Assembly: GCA_031269405.1 (NCBI GenBank)
Contig: JAISZE010000148.1
Span: forward strand, 1 to 8,579
DNA: 8,579 bases
Direction: 5' to 3'
Origin: Treponema sp.
GTDB taxonomy: Bacteria > Spirochaetota > Spirochaetia > Treponematales > Breznakiellaceae
Shown here: piece by piece, positions 1 to 6,115 of the stretch
Position numbering within the stretch: position 1 is the first letter of the stretch
How the letters are laid out: each line of letters starts with the position of its first letter
Program-made: the position numbers and the translations under genes
Notes under the pieces: generated by a model
Told to the model about the DNA's origin: nothing
Databases searched by the model: none
What the model saw: only the letters and a program-made list of their open reading frames with translations

Positions 1-144
1 GACCTGGCCGCCCTCTACGCCGGTAAAAAATACTACACCGAGCGAAGCACCTTTGAGGAAGCGCGTGTCCTTAACAACGTTGAAAACGAGGCGGAGTTTA
101 TTTCCTGGGGCGTGGTGATTCCCCAGGACAGGGAGCCCCGGTAA
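1..144 (+). CDS. C-terminal end of an unidentified protein (5' truncated by window)
   Basis: Frame 1 is open from the first base to a TAA at 142-144 and encodes 47 residues, ending in EFISWGVVIPQDREPR. The composition (many Glu, Tyr, Ala and Asn, with no low-complexity run) looks like the end of a real soluble protein. The start and most of the gene lie outside the window. I do not recognise the family from this tail. No hairpin terminator is apparent immediately after the stop, and the following 235 bp look degenerate, so the gene may sit at the edge of a rearranged region. Confidence 0.55.
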   Translation, partial: DLAALYAGKKYYTERSTFEEARVLNNVENEAEFISWGVVIPQDREPR

Positions 145-148
145 TGAA

Positions 149-262
149 TTACTGCAACGAAAGCTGTCTAATAGCCGTTAGTTTTTGCGGGACTTTCCCT
201 CCGGCCCTTTCAGCTTCATACTCCCTCACCTTCGCGATAAACGCGCTGTACCCCGCGCTACG
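149..262 (-). pseudogene. Coding-like remnant, possibly the C-terminal part of an Rpn/PD-(D/E)XK-type protein
   Basis: On the minus strand a frame ending with TAA at 149-151 reads YSAFIAKVREYEAERAGG and then KVPQKLTAIRQLSLQ. The amphipathic F-I-A-K-V-R-E-Y-E stretch resembles, from memory, the region after the nuclease domain in Rpn (recombination-promoting nuclease/putative transposase) proteins that are abundant in treponemes. Upstream in the same frame the translation becomes Ser/Pro/Arg-rich and no longer protein-like, there is no start codon in a sensible place, and no nuclease motif is present. If real, this is only a scrap of a gene. It could also be chance coding appearance in a dispersed repeat. 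Confidence 0.25.
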
Positions 263-426
263 CGGACACGCTGAACGAGATGCCCCTGGACTCTCACTGT
301 ACGGTACACGCCACGGTGAACCAGGACATCGGCAGACACCTGACCGCCTTCGGCTCCCTGCGGAACATCCTGACAGGTATTAACGGCTTTTTCCCACCCC
401 CTGGCGCATACAGTGTTCGGCGATGA
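241..426 (+). pseudogene. Second coding-like remnant on the plus strand
   Basis: Frame 1 is open from just after a TAA at 238-240 to a TGA at 424-426. Between about 256 and 381 it reads like protein, including ADTLNEMPLDSHCTVHATV and NQDIGRHLTAFGSLRNILTG, before running antisense into the nth gene. There is no Shine-Dalgarno, the only ATG is at 280, and the C-terminal part after 382 is simply the reverse of nth. I cannot assign a family. It may be a fragment stranded by rearrangement, or a fortuitous open frame. Confidence 0.18.
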
Positions 427-1078
427 TGCAGCGGGAGCAGAAGGGGCTCACAGGCCGGCAGATGTTCTGTCCGTAGAGCACCAGGAGGCCGTTGATACGT
501 TTCCAGTATCGCCTGGGAAGAATCTCCCTCAGCAGGGTTTCCGTTTCATCAGGTTCGCTGGTTTTTACCCATCCTGTTCTGTTGCTGATCCGGTGCACGT
601 GAATATCCACGCAGATCCCGTCCATATCGAAGGCTTCGGTGATGACCAGATTGGCGGTTTTCCGCCCTACTCCGGGCAGGGCAAGGAGGGCTTCCATGTC
701 AGCAGGGACTTTTCCCTTGTACTGTTCAATCAGGATAGCCGCGATTTTTTGCAGGTTCGCCGCCTTGGTCCGGTAAAATCCCGCAGGGTAGGCGAGCCGG
801 GCGGTTTCCTGTTCCCCCAGTTTTAGAAGTTCCCTGGGCCCAGGGGCTTTTTCCAGAAGCGCCCTGGACGTGCGGGCAGTAACTTCATCTTTGGTACGGA
901 GGCTCAGGATAGTGGAAACCAGCACCGCCCAGGGCTTGTCCGGTTCCTGCCGGTGTTCTTCCGCCACAGCCGTTACCGAAGGGACACCGGCCCCGGAAAG
1001 GGCCAAAAAATGTTTTTGCCATGTTTCAAGGACCCTGAAGACAGCCGCCCAGTCCGGCGTATACTCTTTCCTGTTCAC
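380..1078 (-). CDS. nth: Endonuclease III (DNA glycosylase/AP lyase)
   Basis: Endonuclease III removes oxidised pyrimidines from DNA and nicks the abasic site by beta-elimination, in base excision repair. The 232-residue protein shows the helix-hairpin-helix LPGVGRKTANLV at about 134-145 with the catalytic lysine K140. VDIHVHR follows, with the catalytic aspartate D158. A C-terminal [4Fe-4S] ligand set (C207, C214, C217, C223) has the family spacing C-X6-C-X2-C-X5-C. The N-terminal helix motif is ILSLRTKDEVT rather than the E. coli LSAQATD type. The start is GTG at 1078, one base after the ispF stop, with AAGGGA (1084-1089, inside ispF) as Shine-Dalgarno, so translation is probably coupled to ispF. 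It is the last gene of the carD-ispD-ispF-nth unit; no clear terminator was seen after it. Length fits the family, slightly long at the N-terminus. Confidence 0.96.
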   Translation of the reverse strand: MNRKEYTPDWAAVFRVLETWQKHFLALSGAGVPSVTAVAEEHRQEPDKPWAVLVSTILSLRTKDEVTARTSRALLEKAPGPRELLKLGEQETARLAYPAGFYRTKAANLQKIAAILIEQYKGKVPADMEALLALPGVGRKTANLVITEAFDMDGICVDIHVHRISNRTGWVKTSEPDETETLLREILPRRYWKRINGLLVLYGQNICRPVSPFCSRCIIAEHCMRQGVGKSR

Positions 1079-1079
1079 C

Positions 1080-1556
1080 CTATTCCCTTTCTACCAAACA
1101 CACTGCCAGAGCCTCCACTGCCCTGCCTTTCCCCAGTTCCCCAAGGCCCTCATTGGTTTTACCTTTGATAAAGACCCTGTCCGCGCCTATACCCAAGACC
1201 CGCGCCAGTGAAGCCCTTACGGCGTCCCTGTGGGGCAGGATCTTCGGTTTCTCACAGGTTACGACGCAGTCCAGATTGACAATGCGCCACCCTGAAGCCT
1301 GTATTTTTTCCCACGCCCCTTTGAGGAGTTCAAGGGAACCGGCGTCTTTCCACTTTGGATCCCCTGGGGGGTAGAGTTCGCCGATATCCCCCAGGCCTGC
1401 GGCGCCTAACAAAGCGTCAGTTACCGCATGGGCGAGAACATCCCCATCGGAATGTCCCAGCTCCCCTTTCCCGAAAGGTATCGCAATCCCTCCAAGCAGG
1501 AAGGGTTTCCCCCGAACCAGGCGGTGCAGGTCTTTGCCCAGGCCTATTCTGATCAC
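1080..1556 (-). CDS. ispF: 2-C-methyl-D-erythritol 2,4-cyclodiphosphate synthase
   Basis: IspF cyclises CDP-methylerythritol 2-phosphate to MEcPP with release of CMP, the fifth step of the cytosolic MEP isoprenoid pathway. I start it at GTG 1556 (IRIGLGKDLHRLV follows), giving 158 residues, the usual family length. This start has a strong Shine-Dalgarno AGGGAGG (1561-1567), 4 nt upstream. The frame is open further upstream to 1751, but that extension only overlaps ispD and is not IspF-like. Metal ligands are D9 and H11 of KDLH plus H43; H35 lies in the GHSDGDV loop. The C-terminal KTNEGLGELGKGRAVEALA matches the conserved TxEGLG segment. The residue before the DxH metal motif is Lys where Tyr or Phe is common. 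It begins 22 nt after ispD and ends 1 nt before nth. Confidence 0.96.
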   Translation of the reverse strand: MIRIGLGKDLHRLVRGKPFLLGGIAIPFGKGELGHSDGDVLAHAVTDALLGAAGLGDIGELYPPGDPKWKDAGSLELLKGAWEKIQASGWRIVNLDCVVTCEKPKILPHRDAVRASLARVLGIGADRVFIKGKTNEGLGELGKGRAVEALAVCLVERE

Positions 1557-1560
1557 GGCG

Positions 1561-1567
1561 CCTCCCT
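1561..1567 (-). promoter_or_regulatory. Shine-Dalgarno that fixes the ispF start
   Basis: AGGGAGG on the minus strand lies 4 nt before the GTG at 1556. It selects this GTG over the in-frame upstream extension that runs to 1751 inside ispD. Confidence 0.85.
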
Positions 1568-1578
1568 GTTGCTGAGGA

Positions 1579-2301
1579 TCACAACAAATCCTCCTTAAAG
1601 GTGATCTTCCGGTTCCCGGCTTCTCCTGGGATGACCGCCACAGGGCCGATGAAGTCCGCCCAGACTTCGGCGTCATCGGTGTATTCAAACCCTTCGGCTT
1701 TTTCCCTGAGAGCGGCTTTTTCGTGGGCCCGCAGTATATCCGGGAACGCAAACCCCTGGGGGGTCTGGGCGGTCCCTAGTTCCGCCCGGCGCAGGTGGCG
1801 CCTGATAACGCCTGTTTCCCCGGGGCTGGGGAAGCGGTCCACTTCTTTAGGGGTTTCGATTACCCTGACAAGGGGGATGACAGCCCGGCGCTGCGTTACG
1901 ACGCTGATGATTTGCCGGATAAGGGCGGAGGATACCCAGGGACGGGCGCCGTCGTGGATAAGGACATATCCGATTTCCAGGGTTTCAAGGAAAGAAAGAG
2001 CCTTGTGTACCGATTCCCTGCGGGTCCTGCCTCCTGGCGTAAAACTCAGCCGGTTTTGGGCCAGCAGGGACTGCGGCAGGCTGGCCCGGGCAGCAGCCTC
2101 CCCTTCAGGGGGAACGGTAATGACAATGGGACCTATTTCCCCGCAGGAGGCAAAAGCCAGGACCGCCGCCCCAAGGACCGTAAGAGGATTTTCCTGCCCG
2201 TCGGTACAAGAAGGGCCCAGTACGCAGTATTCTTTTTTCGCCCCTCCCATGCGGGATGAAGAACCCGCCGCGGTTATCAACGCTGCGACAGAGGCGCCCA
2301 T
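1579..2301 (-). CDS. ispD: 2-C-methyl-D-erythritol 4-phosphate cytidylyltransferase
   Basis: IspD transfers CMP from CTP to 2-C-methyl-D-erythritol 4-phosphate, giving CDP-ME and pyrophosphate, the third MEP pathway step. The 240-residue protein carries the nucleotide-binding loop AAGSSSRMGGAKKEY (11-25, with R17 and K23 as the likely triphosphate-contacting pair). It also has GGRTRRESV (90-98), IHDGARP (115-121), TAQTPQGF (177-184), YTDDAEVW (207-214) and the C-terminal NRKITFKEDL (230-239). All are in family order, so it looks functional. An insertion around 29-38 (PSCTDGQENP) slightly lengthens the region after the glycine-rich loop. The ATG at 2301 lies 12 nt after the carD stop. I see no good Shine-Dalgarno there, so translation may depend on ribosomes finishing carD. 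It is unfused to ispF: the two frames differ and each gene has its own stop and start. Confidence 0.96.
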   Translation of the reverse strand: MGASVAALITAAGSSSRMGGAKKEYCVLGPSCTDGQENPLTVLGAAVLAFASCGEIGPIVITVPPEGEAAARASLPQSLLAQNRLSFTPGGRTRRESVHKALSFLETLEIGYVLIHDGARPWVSSALIRQIISVVTQRRAVIPLVRVIETPKEVDRFPSPGETGVIRRHLRRAELGTAQTPQGFAFPDILRAHEKAALREKAEGFEYTDDAEVWADFIGPVAVIPGEAGNRKITFKEDLL

Positions 2302-2313
2302 GACCGGCAGCGG

Positions 2314-2814
2314 CTACCGGGATTCCAGCCGGGTAAAAATCATGTTTTCCACTTCCTCCCTGGGTTTACGGAGGGAATAGGAAACCTCATCTTCCAGAAG
2401 TTTTAGCGCCGAATCATAGAGTTTTCGCTCCAGAATAGGCAGTTCCTTCACTTTACTCCGGTGGTAGAGGGAGCGCACAATAGTAGCGATGTCCGTAACA
2501 CTCCCTTTTTTTAGGAGATCCAGGTTCATCTGATACCGGAGTTTCCAGTCCGAAGGGATGGGTTCGTAATCTTCGCTGATAAGTTCCAGGGCCCTCAGGG
2601 CCTCGTCTCTGGGAACGATAGGCCGTATCCCCAGCCCTTCGGCCTTGTCCACCGGAACCATGATGGTCATATCCGATACTTCCAGGTAAATCACGTAATA
2701 AGGGATCTTTTGCTCTTTAAAGTCCTTTTCTTCAATAGATGTAACTATCCCTACCCCCTGGCTGGGGTAAACCACCTTCTGATCCACCTGGAAATTTTTT
2801 GACGATCTGCTCAT
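2314..2814 (-). CDS. carD: CarD/CdnL-family RNA polymerase-binding transcription regulator
   Basis: CarD-family proteins bind the RNA polymerase beta subunit through an N-terminal Tudor-like RID domain and stabilise the open promoter complex, often at rRNA and housekeeping promoters. The 166-residue protein shows the RID start FQVDQKVVYPSQGVGIVTSI (8-27) and the strand IMVPVDKAEGLGIRPIV (51-67). A helical C-terminal domain follows, beginning W90-K-L-R. W90 matches the conserved tryptophan that wedges into the upstream edge of the bubble in the mycobacterial and Thermus proteins. Further conserved segments are IVRSLYHRSKVKELPILERK (112-131) and a Glu-rich final helix. It is first in the operon with ispD, ispF and nth. 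The ATG at 2814 has no Shine-Dalgarno but has a -10 hexamer 7 nt upstream, suggesting a leaderless message. The gene symbol is by family; spirochaete members are often left unnamed. Confidence 0.93.
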   Translation of the reverse strand: MSRSSKNFQVDQKVVYPSQGVGIVTSIEEKDFKEQKIPYYVIYLEVSDMTIMVPVDKAEGLGIRPIVPRDEALRALELISEDYEPIPSDWKLRYQMNLDLLKKGSVTDIATIVRSLYHRSKVKELPILERKLYDSALKLLEDEVSYSLRKPREEVENMIFTRLESR

Positions 2815-2821
2815 TACCCGT

Positions 2822-2849
2822 AGTATAGCAGAAAAACGGCTGCTGTAAA
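2822..2849 (-). promoter_or_regulatory. Putative sigma-70 promoter of the carD-ispD-ispF-nth operon
   Basis: On the minus strand TTTACA (2849-2844) and TATACT (2827-2822) are separated by 16 nt, and TGC precedes the -10, making it an extended -10. Only 7 nt separate the -10 from the carD ATG, so the expected transcription start falls on or within a base or two of the start codon. Confidence 0.6.
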
Positions 2850-2874
2850 AGGGGAGAAGGGGGGCAGAAAGCCG
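2832..2874 (-). terminator. Possible weak Rho-independent terminator after the solute-binding protein gene
   Basis: On the minus strand CGGCT (2874-2870) pairs with AGCCG (2841-2837), and an inner CTG/CAG pair extends the stem after a small asymmetric bulge. Five T follow at 2836-2832. The loop is large and C/T-rich, so it is not a strong terminator. It overlaps the -35 and spacer of the carD promoter. Confidence 0.3.
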
Positions 2875-2876
2875 GA

Positions 2877-4586
2877 TTAAAAACCCGGCCTGGCCATAAC
2901 CACTCCCGGCAGGGGTTTCAGGGCTTTGAACGCCAGGTACTTAAAGGGGTGTATGTCCAGCACATTGGGATACCAGCCTTCGATTTCATCGGTATTGATG
3001 ATGTTGATCGCAGGGCTGTAGGCTATGGGCAGCACTACCCCTCTGGAGAGGAGCAGCTTTTCCGCCTCAGCCAGGGTTTCCCAGCGGGCGTCTCCTTCCT
3101 GGGTCATGGATTTATCCATCAGGGTTTCGTAGTCAGCGTCATTGTAGCGGGCGTCGTTCAGGTTGGAATCCCGCCGCCACATCTGGAGGAACGTGTAGGG
3201 ATCGGCGAAATCGCCTATCCAGGTTGTGGAGCCTACAACGTAGTCGTTCTGCTTCAGGGACTGGAAATACCGGTTGTAAGGCACGACGTCGATCTTCACC
3301 GGGACCCCGAGCTTTTCCATCCACGCCGCAGCCATAAGGAGGGCGATGCGTTCGGCTTCCTGCGAAGGGGTGATGCGGATAACCAGATCCGGCATGCCTA
3401 TGCCCCCGGGATAGCCCGCTTCTTCAAGGAGCTTTACCGCTTCTTCCAGGTTGACAGAGTCAAGGCCCTCAATTTCGGGGTAACCCGGAATGGGGTATAT
3501 CAGGGTTTTCGCAGGAAGATAATGCCCCTCCCGTATTTCATCCCAGGGGACAACCAGGGAAAGCGCCCGCCTGATCCTGGGATCCGTCCAGGGCTCCCGG
3601 GCCGAACGGATATAGTAGTAATGAGTGGCGAACATAGCGTTTACCGTAACGCCGCTCCTGTCCGTCAGGGCTTCGATGTTTACATCCCCTGAGATCCACC
3701 TGCCGGCGCCTGAATTCCAGAGAGCCGCCGCCTCATCGCCGTCATCACTATAGGCGATAGTTATTTTATTCAGCCCTACGCTGCCGGCGTCCCAGTAGTT
3801 TTTATTTTTAAGAAGCAGGATGTGGTTTTCATCAAATTCTTCGATATAAAACGGGCCGTTAGAAATCGGATGATTCCCGGCCCAGGCTTCCCCGTCCAGC
3901 ATCGAAGGATGGATAGGGCTGAAGGAATGGTGGCAGAGCATACTGGGGAAAAAGGCCGCCGGGGAATTAAGGCGCACAACCAGAGTTTTGCTGTCTTTGG
4001 CGTCTATGCCTACCATGCCGGGATCGGCTGCTTGCCCCAGGCGGTAGTCCCTGGCCCCTTCGATAATGTCAAAAAGGGAAGAGTAAGGCGAATCCCTGGC
4101 GGGATCGATAAGGGAAAGCCATGCGGCCCGGAAGTCTCCGGCCTCTACGGGATCGCCGTTCCAGTACATGGCGCTGTCCCTGATGGTGAAGGTCCAGGTC
4201 TTTTTATCCTCCGAGACTTCCCATCTTCTGGCAGCCGCCGCCACAGGCTCCATGGTATAGGGGTTATAGGAAAAAAGCCCTTCGTACAGGGCCGTAAAAA
4301 GCTGGGCTTCGCTGGCAAGGTAGGATTTACGGAAATCCAGCTCCACCTCTCCGCTGGAAAACACCACCGCCAGTTCGTCCCGGCTTGCCGCTCCCGGCCT
4401 GGTCTCAGCATAGCCCGGTTCGTTCCCGCCATCTTCAGGGAATGCCGGCGTTTCGCCCTCCTCTTGAGGGATGGAAACAAAGGGCGGCTCTTCTTCAATA
4501 TGATCCGGGGCGGCTTTGCATCCGCTTATCCACAGCGCTGCAAGGCACAGCGCCGGGATCCAAAGGGCGGGTAATCGTTTTCTCAT
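2877..4586 (-). CDS. Oligopeptide-type ABC transporter solute-binding lipoprotein (SBP family 5)
   Basis: This is an OppA/DppA-like extracytoplasmic binding protein that would capture peptides or similar solutes for an ABC importer. The 569-residue product starts with a lipoprotein signal (positive n-region, hydrophobic 6-21, lipobox ISGC with C23) and a Glu/Pro-rich linker to about 65. Family 5 landmarks follow in order. These are LFTALYEGLFSYNP (96-109), MYWNGDPVEAGDFRAAWLSL (140-159), ISNGPFYIEEFDENHILLLK (241-260) with NKNYWD, DPRIRRALSLVVPWDEI (335-351), and GDFADPYTFLQMW (458-470). ATG 4586 has a Shine-Dalgarno GAGGTA (4591-4596) directly after the stop of the preceding gene, so the two are co-transcribed and probably translationally coupled. 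No permease or ATPase gene lies nearby, so it is an orphan binding protein that must borrow a transporter or serve another role. The substrate cannot be predicted. Confidence 0.9.
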   Translation of the reverse strand: MRKRLPALWIPALCLAALWISGCKAAPDHIEEEPPFVSIPQEEGETPAFPEDGGNEPGYAETRPGAASRDELAVVFSSGEVELDFRKSYLASEAQLFTALYEGLFSYNPYTMEPVAAAARRWEVSEDKKTWTFTIRDSAMYWNGDPVEAGDFRAAWLSLIDPARDSPYSSLFDIIEGARDYRLGQAADPGMVGIDAKDSKTLVVRLNSPAAFFPSMLCHHSFSPIHPSMLDGEAWAGNHPISNGPFYIEEFDENHILLLKNKNYWDAGSVGLNKITIAYSDDGDEAAALWNSGAGRWISGDVNIEALTDRSGVTVNAMFATHYYYIRSAREPWTDPRIRRALSLVVPWDEIREGHYLPAKTLIYPIPGYPEIEGLDSVNLEEAVKLLEEAGYPGGIGMPDLVIRITPSQEAERIALLMAAAWMEKLGVPVKIDVVPYNRYFQSLKQNDYVVGSTTWIGDFADPYTFLQMWRRDSNLNDARYNDADYETLMDKSMTQEGDARWETLAEAEKLLLSRGVVLPIAYSPAINIINTDEIEGWYPNVLDIHPFKYLAFKALKPLPGVVMARPGF

Positions 4587-4590
4587 TTTG

Positions 4591-4596
4591 TACCTC
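4591..4596 (-). promoter_or_regulatory. Shine-Dalgarno of the solute-binding protein gene
   Basis: GAGGTA on the minus strand directly follows the TAA of the upstream gene (4597-4599) and lies 4 nt before the ATG at 4586, an arrangement suited to translational coupling. Confidence 0.8.
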
Positions 4597-5985
4597 TTAT
4601 GTATTGGGATTGACCCCGAGCCGTTTGAGCTGCTCTTCCGTTTCTTTCTGGGCGCTGTACTCGTGGCGTTTGGAATTAGCCCGTATTATGGCGTTTTTTA
4701 TCGTCCCCAGTTCGGGCTTGATCCCCTTGACCTTGTCCCGGTCAGAGCGGTCAATACTGGCTTTGAAAAATTCATCCAGCGCCGAAAGGGTTTTGTGCTG
4801 GGATTGGATTTCCCTGATGTTTTTTTCCAGAAAGGCGATGATCTGCTCTTCCTGCATGGATTCGAGCTTGGCCATTCCCGCCCCTCTGGCGCCGATTACC
4901 GAAAGGGTCCGGATTTTCCGTTCCAGTTCATTCCTGAAATAGCCGAAGTTGATTTTTTCCCGCACCGGCACGCCCTTGAGGGGGTCAACGTATTCCACCT
5001 CGTAGATCACCGGCTCAGGTTCCTTATTGACCATCTGGGCAAAGACCTTTTTCACCTTAGACCAGAACCCCTGCTTTTTGCTCTCAAGGATCGCCTCGTT
5101 CTCGTCTATTTTAGGGACAATCTCGGTGAACGCGGAGGCCGTGGATCCGATAATCTGTAACCCTTCAAGCAGTATGGACTTGTAAGAAACCTGCTGCTTT
5201 ACCACCTTGGGTTTCTCTTCCGCAACTTTGAGGCTTTTCAGCACATTTTCCCGCAGAGCAGGCCCATCTTTGGAATAATCTTCCTTAATTACCTCTTCCG
5301 CCAGATCCGGATAGAAGGGCTTTCCCGGATTGGCTTGGGCAAATTTCCTTTTTATCTGGGCCGTTGCCGCTTCCCCAGGAGGCAGGCCGGTAACCAAATC
5401 CCTCAGATCCAGCTTATAGAGTTCCCGATGGTAATCGGTAAGGGCCTTGAGGCAGCCCATAATGGGAGTATAGGATTTATTGAGGTGCGAAAGGGATTCG
5501 CTTATAACACTCATAGTCAGGGCGTCGGCGCCGAGTTTAATTTGATTGGTCATCTCAGCCGCCGCCCTGGTAACAGGGGACTGGGAATCCGGGGTAAGGT
5601 GTACCCACTCTATATATTTGACCAGTCCCAAGATACGCTTGATCCGGTCCAGAGTGAGAAAGTCCACGCTGAACTGGTAGAAGTTGACCAGGAAATCCAA
5701 CTGATTATCATAGTTGGAAAGGCGGAGGGTAAGCTGATCTGTTTTTTCCGCTTCCGAAAAGCCGCTGGAATCGGGTACTTCAAGTTCTCCTATTTTTGTT
5801 TCCTGTTTATACGGGTCCTCATGAATGAGTCCCTTTTTGAGATAGATGTTATAAAGAGAGGCAAAGCCGGTCTGGTATAAACGGAGTTCTTCTTTTAATT
5901 TCGGAAGCTCCGATTTTTCAAGCCACTCCGCCCGAGCCTTGAGGGCGTCCGACAGGGCCTGCCGGTAATCTGTAGTTTCACCCAT
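4597..5985 (-). CDS. Helix-rich cytoplasmic protein of unknown function
   Basis: I do not recognise the family. The product is 462 residues from ATG 5985. A TTG two codons upstream is also in frame but has no Shine-Dalgarno. There is no signal peptide and no clear membrane segment. The sequence is rich in Lys and Glu and is predicted by eye to be mostly helical. The N-terminal 50 residues are strongly amphipathic (ARAEWLEKSELPKLKEELRL). A Val/Lys-rich stretch (EEKPKVVKQQVSYKSILLEG) lies near the middle, and FWSKVKKVFAQMV could form a membrane-peripheral helix. The last 80 residues look coiled-coil-like, with IIAFLEKNIREIQSQHKTLS and a charged tail. It is first in a two-gene unit with the solute-binding lipoprotein, 10 nt apart, which suggests related expression but not a shared mechanism. 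It looks like a lineage-conserved spirochaete hypothetical protein. Confidence 0.85.
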   Translation of the reverse strand: MGETTDYRQALSDALKARAEWLEKSELPKLKEELRLYQTGFASLYNIYLKKGLIHEDPYKQETKIGELEVPDSSGFSEAEKTDQLTLRLSNYDNQLDFLVNFYQFSVDFLTLDRIKRILGLVKYIEWVHLTPDSQSPVTRAAAEMTNQIKLGADALTMSVISESLSHLNKSYTPIMGCLKALTDYHRELYKLDLRDLVTGLPPGEAATAQIKRKFAQANPGKPFYPDLAEEVIKEDYSKDGPALRENVLKSLKVAEEKPKVVKQQVSYKSILLEGLQIIGSTASAFTEIVPKIDENEAILESKKQGFWSKVKKVFAQMVNKEPEPVIYEVEYVDPLKGVPVREKINFGYFRNELERKIRTLSVIGARGAGMAKLESMQEEQIIAFLEKNIREIQSQHKTLSALDEFFKASIDRSDRDKVKGIKPELGTIKNAIIRANSKRHEYSAQKETEEQLKRLGVNPNT

Positions 5986-5992
5986 TTTCAAC

Positions 5993-6005
5993 AGTATGCA
6001 TTATA
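5993..6005 (-). promoter_or_regulatory. Overlapping -10 elements for the 5985 gene
   Basis: On the minus strand a perfect TATAAT (6005-6000) lies 14 nt before the ATG, and CATACT (5998-5993) lies 7 nt before it. No convincing -35 was found at 16-18 nt from either. No Shine-Dalgarno is present (GTTGAAA precedes the ATG), so the message would have a leader of 0 to about 8 nt. Confidence 0.5.
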
Positions 6006-6028
6006 ATAGAAGTTTAGGCAATGTTTTG

Positions 6029-6047
6029 CAGGATATTCCAGGATATT
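6029..6047. repeat. Tandem direct repeat in the divergent intergenic region
   Basis: CAGGATATT occurs at 6029-6037 and again at 6039-6047, a 10-bp period equal to about one helical turn, in the region between two divergent promoters. It could be a regulator-binding site, but no regulator is known. Confidence 0.5.
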
Positions 6048-6060
6048 TATGAAATATATG

Positions 6061-6077
6061 GAATAAAAAGTTTATTC
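6061..6077. promoter_or_regulatory. Perfect palindrome, possible operator
   Basis: GAATAAA-AAG-TTTATTC is a perfect 7-bp inverted repeat with a 3-nt spacer, directly upstream of a TTGAAG that could act as -35 for the gene at 6116. A wider pair, TATTCCA (6034-6040) and TGGAATA (6059-6065), overlaps it. It could be an operator or simply AT-rich promoter-upstream DNA. Confidence 0.35.
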
Positions 6078-6104
6078 TTTGAAGCATGTTCCATCCCTGC
6101 GCCG

Positions 6105-6110
6105 TATAAA
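6105..6110 (+). promoter_or_regulatory. -10 element adjoining the 6116 start codon
   Basis: TATAAA lies only 5 nt before the ATG at 6116. TTGAAG (6079-6084) is a possible -35, but the 20-nt spacing is long. The GGGG in the 5-nt gap is too close to the ATG to serve as a normal Shine-Dalgarno. Confidence 0.4.
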
Positions 6111-6115
6111 GGGGT

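Noticed and set aside
144..383. 79-codon plus-strand frame starting ATG 144
   Set aside because: No Shine-Dalgarno, unprotein-like composition, and two other frames in the same interval read more like degraded genes.
832..845. Perfect 14-bp palindrome CCCTGGGCCCAGGG followed by a T run on the plus strand
   Set aside because: It lies inside nth, has no loop and encodes ordinary residues; it could not act as a typical terminator and fits GC-rich codon use.
1557..1751. N-terminal extension of IspF to 223 residues from an ATG at 1751
   Set aside because: The extra 65 residues are ispD read in another frame and are not IspF-like; GTG 1556 has a strong Shine-Dalgarno and gives the family length.
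3822..4942. Long plus-strand frames opposite the solute-binding protein and the helical protein genes
   Set aside because: They are antisense shadows of well-supported minus-strand genes with no start signals or family motifs of their own.
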